64,000 nucleotides of DNA, from the NCBI GenBank assembly GCA_963727955.1, contig CAVSII010000007.1:248001-312000 (forward strand), given 5' to 3'. A program made the position numbers and the translations under genes. The notes beneath the pieces were generated by a model that was given only the letters and a program-made list of their open reading frames with translations, was not told the DNA's origin and ran no database searches. Shown piece by piece: positions 60,652-64,000 of this stretch. The stretch comes from Bog-756 sp963727955 (GTDB lineage: Bacteria > Actinomycetota > Acidimicrobiia > Acidimicrobiales > RAAP-2). Numbering within the stretch: the first letter of the stretch is position 1; each line of letters starts with the position of its first letter.

Positions 60652-61116
60652 ATGAAGATCGCCGTCGGCTCGGACCACGCCGGGTTCGAGCTGAAGAGCG
60701 TGCTGGCCACCCACATGACGGCCGCCGGGCACCAGGTGGTCGACCTCGGGACCGACTCGGCCGAGGTGTCGGTCGACTACCCCCTGTTCGGGGTGGCGGT
60801 GGGACAGGCCGTGGCCGAAGGGCGGGCCGAGCGGGGGATCTGTGTGTGCGGCACCGGTATCGGCATCAGCATTGCCGCCAACAAGGTGGGCGGGATACGG
60901 GCGGCGCTGGCCCACGACGTGACCACCGCCGACCTGGCCCGCCGCCACAACGACGCCAACGTGATCTGCCTCGGCGGCCGCACCACCGGGGTGGCCGAGG
61001 CCATCGACGCGGTGGACACCTTCTTCTCCGTGTCCTTCGAAGGCGGCCGCCACCAGCGCCGTCTGGCCGAGATCGCCGAGTTCGAGGTGGGCACCGAGCA
61101 AGAGGAGAATCCATGA
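60652..61116 (+). CDS. rpiB: Ribose-5-phosphate isomerase B
   Basis: A 154-residue RpiB, which interconverts ribose 5-phosphate and ribulose 5-phosphate in the pentose phosphate pathway. The start KIAVGSDHAGFELKSVL and the RGICVCGTGIGISIAANKV active-site loop, with a Cys nucleophile and the phosphate-binding Gly/Ile-rich stretch, are canonical; the catalytic His of AHDVTTADLARRHNDANVIC is present. ATG 60652 has no strong binding site. Its TGA overlaps the ATG of glyA, so translation is coupled; in actinobacteria the two genes are often neighbours. Confidence 0.95.
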   Translation: MKIAVGSDHAGFELKSVLATHMTAAGHQVVDLGTDSAEVSVDYPLFGVAVGQAVAEGRAERGICVCGTGIGISIAANKVGGIRAALAHDVTTADLARRHNDANVICLGGRTTGVAEAIDAVDTFFSVSFEGGRHQRRLAEIAEFEVGTEQEENP

Positions 61117-62417
61117 CCGGCCAACAGGCGGCCTCCCCCTTCGACCCGTGGCTGGCCGAGGACCCCGAGCTGCTCGACCTCCTGCACGACGAGGCGGTAC
61201 GCCAGTCGACCACCCTGCAGCTCATCGCCTCGGAGAACTTCACCTCGCCGGCCGTGTTGGCGGCCACCGGGTCCATCCTCACCAACAAGTACGCCGAGGG
61301 CTATCCGGGTCGGCGCTACTACGGGGGAAACCAGGTCATCGACCAGGTCGAGGACCTGGCCCGCCGGCGGTGCACGGCCCTGTTCGGGGCCGAGCACGCC
61401 AACGTGCAGCCCCATGCCGGGGCCACCGCCAATCTGGCTGTCTACCAGGCCCTCCTCGAGCCGGGCGACACCATCCTGGCCATGCGGCTCGACCACGGCG
61501 GCCACCTGACCCACGGGTCGCCGGCCAGCATCACCTCCAAGGTGTGGCGGTTCGTCTCCTACGGCGTCTCCGCCGCCTCCGACGACCCCGACAAGCCGGG
61601 GGAGACCATCGACTTCGACCAGGTGGCCGAAGTGGCCCGGCGCGAACGTCCCCGCCTGATCGTGGCCGGTTCGACCGCCTACTCCCGGATCATCGACCCG
61701 TTGCCTTTCCGTGAGATCGCCGACTCGGTGGGGGCGCGCTTCATGTTCGACGCCGCCCATCCGGCGGGGTTGATCGCCGGCGGCGTCCACCCCTCGCCGG
61801 TGGGCGTGGCCGACGTGGTCACCTTCACCACCCACAAGACCCTGCGCGGTCCGCGCGGCGGGGCCATCCTGACCACAGCCGAGTTGGCCAAGTCCATCGA
61901 CAGCGCAGTCTTCCCCGGTCTGCAGGGTGGACCCCTGGAGCACGTCATCGCGGCCAAGGCGGTGGCCTTCGCCGAGGCGGCCCGACCCGAGTTCGCCGCG
62001 TACGCCGCCCGGGTCGTCGAGAACGCCGCCGCCCTGGCCGGGGCCCTGGCCCAAGAGGGATTCCGGTTGGTGTCGGGCGGGACGGAGAACCACCAGGTGC
62101 TGCTGGACCTGCAGACCTTCGACGGCGAGCTGACCGGCAAGGTGGCGCAGGAAACCCTGGACCGGGCCGGCATCACCTGCAACCGGAACACCATCCCCGA
62201 CGACCCCCGCTCGGCCTACATCACCTCGGGACTGCGCCTGGGCTCGGCGGCGGAGACCACGGCGGGGATGGGCCCCGACCAGATGCGGGTGATCGGCCGG
62301 CTCATCGGGCGCACCCTCCGTCAGCGTGACGACGACAGGGAGCTGTCCCGGGTGCGTGACGAGGTGGGCCAACTGTGCGCCGCCTTCCCTCCCTACCCCA
62401 CCCTGGCTGGAGGGTGA
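61113..62417 (+). CDS. glyA: Serine hydroxymethyltransferase
   Basis: A 434-residue PLP enzyme interconverting serine and glycine with tetrahydrofolate, a main source of one-carbon units. QLIASENFTSPAVLAATGS and GYPGRRYYGGNQVIDQVE are the standard N-terminal part. PLP Lys242 is in VTFTTHKTLRGPRGG, with RLDHGGHLTHGSPASIT and FDAAHPAGLIAGGVHP around the active site. ATG 61113 overlaps the rpiB stop (ATGA). The C-terminus is standard. It connects to serA/serC elsewhere in the window by using the serine they make. The next gene starts 22 bases on. Confidence 0.96.
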   Translation: MTGQQAASPFDPWLAEDPELLDLLHDEAVRQSTTLQLIASENFTSPAVLAATGSILTNKYAEGYPGRRYYGGNQVIDQVEDLARRRCTALFGAEHANVQPHAGATANLAVYQALLEPGDTILAMRLDHGGHLTHGSPASITSKVWRFVSYGVSAASDDPDKPGETIDFDQVAEVARRERPRLIVAGSTAYSRIIDPLPFREIADSVGARFMFDAAHPAGLIAGGVHPSPVGVADVVTFTTHKTLRGPRGGAILTTAELAKSIDSAVFPGLQGGPLEHVIAAKAVAFAEAARPEFAAYAARVVENAAALAGALAQEGFRLVSGGTENHQVLLDLQTFDGELTGKVAQETLDRAGITCNRNTIPDDPRSAYITSGLRLGSAAETTAGMGPDQMRVIGRLIGRTLRQRDDDRELSRVRDEVGQLCAAFPPYPTLAGG

Positions 62418-62439
62418 CCCCGGGAGGTCGGGGCACGCC

Positions 62440-63795
62440 ATGAGCTCGGACGTACCGCTCAACTGGTACGGCGTGCTCCTGGTGGTGTCCGCCCTGTCGG
62501 CGTGGATCCTCACCTTTCCCGCCCGTCGCATCGCCGTGCGCATCGGGTACGTGGCCCAGCCCGACGACCGCAAGGTCCATACCCAGGTCACGCCCCAAGC
62601 CGGGGGAGTGGCCATGTTCCTGGCCATGTTGGTGGCCTGGGCGGTGGCCGCCTCGGTGCCGGCCCTCAGCCCCCTGTTCCGGGGGTCATCCGAACCGACG
62701 GGACTCATCCTCGGAGCCGGGGTCATCTTCGTGGTCGGGATCATCGACGACCTGCGGGAGATGTCGGCACCGGCCAAGGTGGCCGGCGAGGTGCTGGCCG
62801 CCACCATTCTCTATTTCATGGGCGTGACATGGTTCCAGTTCAAGGTGCCCCTGGCCGGCACCATCCTGCTGTCGCCCGAATGGACCCCGCTGCTCACCGC
62901 CCTGTGGGTCATCGCCATCACCAACGCCGTCAACCTCATCGACGGTCTTGACGGACTGGCCGCCGGGGTGGTGGCCATCGCCTCGGGCGCTCTGGCCGTC
63001 TACGGGCTCCATCTCCAGCATCTGGGCACCCTGCCCACCGACAACATCGGTCCGCTGATCGCCGTCATCACCTGTGGCATCTGCGTGGGCTTCCTGCCCC
63101 ACAATTTCCACCCGGCCCGGATCTTCATGGGTGACGCCGGTGCTCTCCTGCTCGGGCTGCTCATGGCCGCCTCCACCATGCTCATCGGGGGCCGGGCGGT
63201 GACCGGGGGCCCGGTCAACGGGGTGGCCGCCCACACCGGACAGACCTACTTCTTCTTCGCCCCCCTGTTCATCCCCTTCTTCATCCTCGGCGTGCCCATC
63301 GTGGACATGGCCTTCGCCTTCGTCCGGCGGACGGCCAACCGCACCGGGTTCTCCACGCCCGACAAGAACCATCTCCACCACCGTCTGCTGCGCCTGGGCC
63401 ACGGCCACCGCCGCAGCGTTCTCATCCTGTGGGCGTGGACCGTGCTGCTGTCGGGGTTCATCCTCTTCCCGCTCTACATCTCGAGCGTCAACGCCGTCAT
63501 CCCCTTCGGCGCCCTGGCCCTGGGTGTGATCCTCTACACCTTGTTCCATCCCTCACTGCGCCGGCAGAGCGATCCGGGTACCGAGGTGGCATCCCAGACG
63601 GGGCCGCCGGGGGCACCCGGCCCGGCGCCACCCAGTGCCCCGGTGGAGGTGGGGGGCGGGGCCCCGGGCGCCCCCGCCGAGGGGGATCCGGTCGAGGCCG
63701 GGCTCCCCGCCGGCAGCCACCTCCGTCCCGACGGCGTGCCGGTGGCCACAGCTCGTAGCCGCGCCGCCTCGGCCCGTCCCGGTGCCGAAGTGTGA
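62440..63795 (+). CDS. MraY/WecA-family glycan phosphotransferase
   Basis: A 451-residue membrane enzyme that transfers a sugar-1-phosphate from UDP-sugar to undecaprenyl phosphate. About ten helices. Catalytic Asp-rich loops are FVVGIIDDLREMS, NLIDGLDGLAAGVVAI and RIFMGDAGALLLGLLM. The terminal NHLHHRLLRLGHGHRR His loop is typical of the WecA/TagO group and argues against MraY. A Pro/Gly-rich cytoplasmic tail of about 85 residues follows residue 370. ATG 62440. It probably starts cell-surface polysaccharide or teichoic-like polymer synthesis. In actinobacteria this gene often precedes the ATP synthase operon. Confidence 0.9.
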   Translation: MSSDVPLNWYGVLLVVSALSAWILTFPARRIAVRIGYVAQPDDRKVHTQVTPQAGGVAMFLAMLVAWAVAASVPALSPLFRGSSEPTGLILGAGVIFVVGIIDDLREMSAPAKVAGEVLAATILYFMGVTWFQFKVPLAGTILLSPEWTPLLTALWVIAITNAVNLIDGLDGLAAGVVAIASGALAVYGLHLQHLGTLPTDNIGPLIAVITCGICVGFLPHNFHPARIFMGDAGALLLGLLMAASTMLIGGRAVTGGPVNGVAAHTGQTYFFFAPLFIPFFILGVPIVDMAFAFVRRTANRTGFSTPDKNHLHHRLLRLGHGHRRSVLILWAWTVLLSGFILFPLYISSVNAVIPFGALALGVILYTLFHPSLRRQSDPGTEVASQTGPPGAPGPAPPSAPVEVGGGAPGAPAEGDPVEAGLPAGSHLRPDGVPVATARSRAASARPGAEV

Positions 63796-63948
63796 ACGGA
63801 GTGTTTCGACGTTTTGCCGCCACCCCTCCGAAAGTGCGATGATTCTCCCCGTGAATTGCAGGCCGCCAGCCCCAACGGCGGGTATGCACCAGCCCGGCGG
63901 CGCCGTCGGATGCGGCCGTCGAACCACTGCGTGATCTCAGGAACAACT

Positions 63949-64000
63949 CGTGAAGCCCCGACTCCAAAGACACCCTGACGCGGCACGGCCCGACCATGGC
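63949..64000 (+). CDS. Possible partial start of the next gene
   Basis: After the WecA-like stop there is about 150 bases with no gene, then GTG 63949 opens a frame (VKPRLQRHPDAARPDHG) running off the window edge, with AGGAAC at seven bases. Seventeen codons are too few to identify a family. By comparison with related actinobacteria, an atpI-like gene of the ATP synthase operon would be expected here, but nothing in the visible residues shows it. Confidence 0.35.

Noticed and set aside
60777..62807. 676-residue minus-strand frame opposite rpiB, glyA and the WecA-like gene
   Set aside because: It spans three real genes on the other strand and has no recognisable domain.

Overview
The window is high-GC DNA from an actinobacterium, most likely an uncultured or little-studied member of the Acidimicrobiia. 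Several things point there. GTG starts are frequent. Neighbouring genes are often coupled by four-base GTGA or ATGA overlaps. Thiolases are paired with DUF35 proteins. One secreted protein carries repeats of the GYWLVASDGGIFSYGD type. An actinobacterial-type SerC and an ilvB-ilvN-ilvC operon are present. The taxonomic call is an inference; no rRNA or tRNA gene was seen in the window.

Layout. Bases 1-7128 hold a truncated small membrane protein, a decayed VOC-fold gene, an amidase, a family 4 glycosidase and a three-gene ABC-2 exporter. Bases 7129-8847 are poor in intact genes and contain a frameshifted secreted-type gene. A PAS-GGDEF-EAL signalling protein follows, then a leftward acyl-CoA module (two thiolase/DUF35 pairs around an aldo/keto reductase). 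Next comes a ClpP locus, in which a catalytically dead ClpP paralogue and an XRE regulator diverge from an intact clpP. Bases 17.4-26.2 kb are mixed metabolic genes: a DJ-1/PfpI-like protein, an oxidoreductase, a VOC protein, a thioesterase, an orphan ParA, DUF2237, DUF1543, a family 9 glycosidase, a haloalkane dehalogenase and a PhyH dioxygenase. A large secreted TIG/repeat protein ends at a perfect terminator (28.4 kb).

Bases 28.5-40.2 kb are amino-acid biosynthesis. They hold ilvD, a 15-residue leader peptide with two hairpins ahead of ilvB-ilvN-ilvC, a circularly permuted alkaline-phosphatase-superfamily protein, a frameshifted lipoprotein, serC, an aspartate aminotransferase and serA. 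Bases 40.6-51.7 kb are a phosphate-uptake locus. A PHO-box-like direct repeat precedes pstC-pstA-pstB. These run with short overlaps into two PstS-like proteins anchored by C-terminal membrane helices, then a sortase-fold protein that has lost its catalytic His and Cys. A conventional secreted PstS follows. This is the most unusual part of the window.

Bases 51.7-53.9 kb hold a gene-poor stretch and a secreted protein of unknown function. After them come leftward greA-leuC-leuD, a serine hydrolase, a flippase-like membrane protein, a TLP1-like thiolase homologue, then rpiB-glyA and a MraY/WecA-family glycan transferase running to the right-hand edge.

How the parts fit together. The ilv, leu, ser and gly genes supply branched-chain amino acids, serine, glycine and one-carbon units. 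The thiolase/DUF35/PhyH/thioesterase genes suggest acyl-CoA or sterol-like side-chain catabolism. The pst cluster looks like a surface-organised phosphate scavenging system. Three genes (VOC at 371, beta-helix at 7763, lipoprotein at 35574) appear frameshifted. The one in the lipoprotein falls in a G homopolymer, so sequencing error cannot be excluded.
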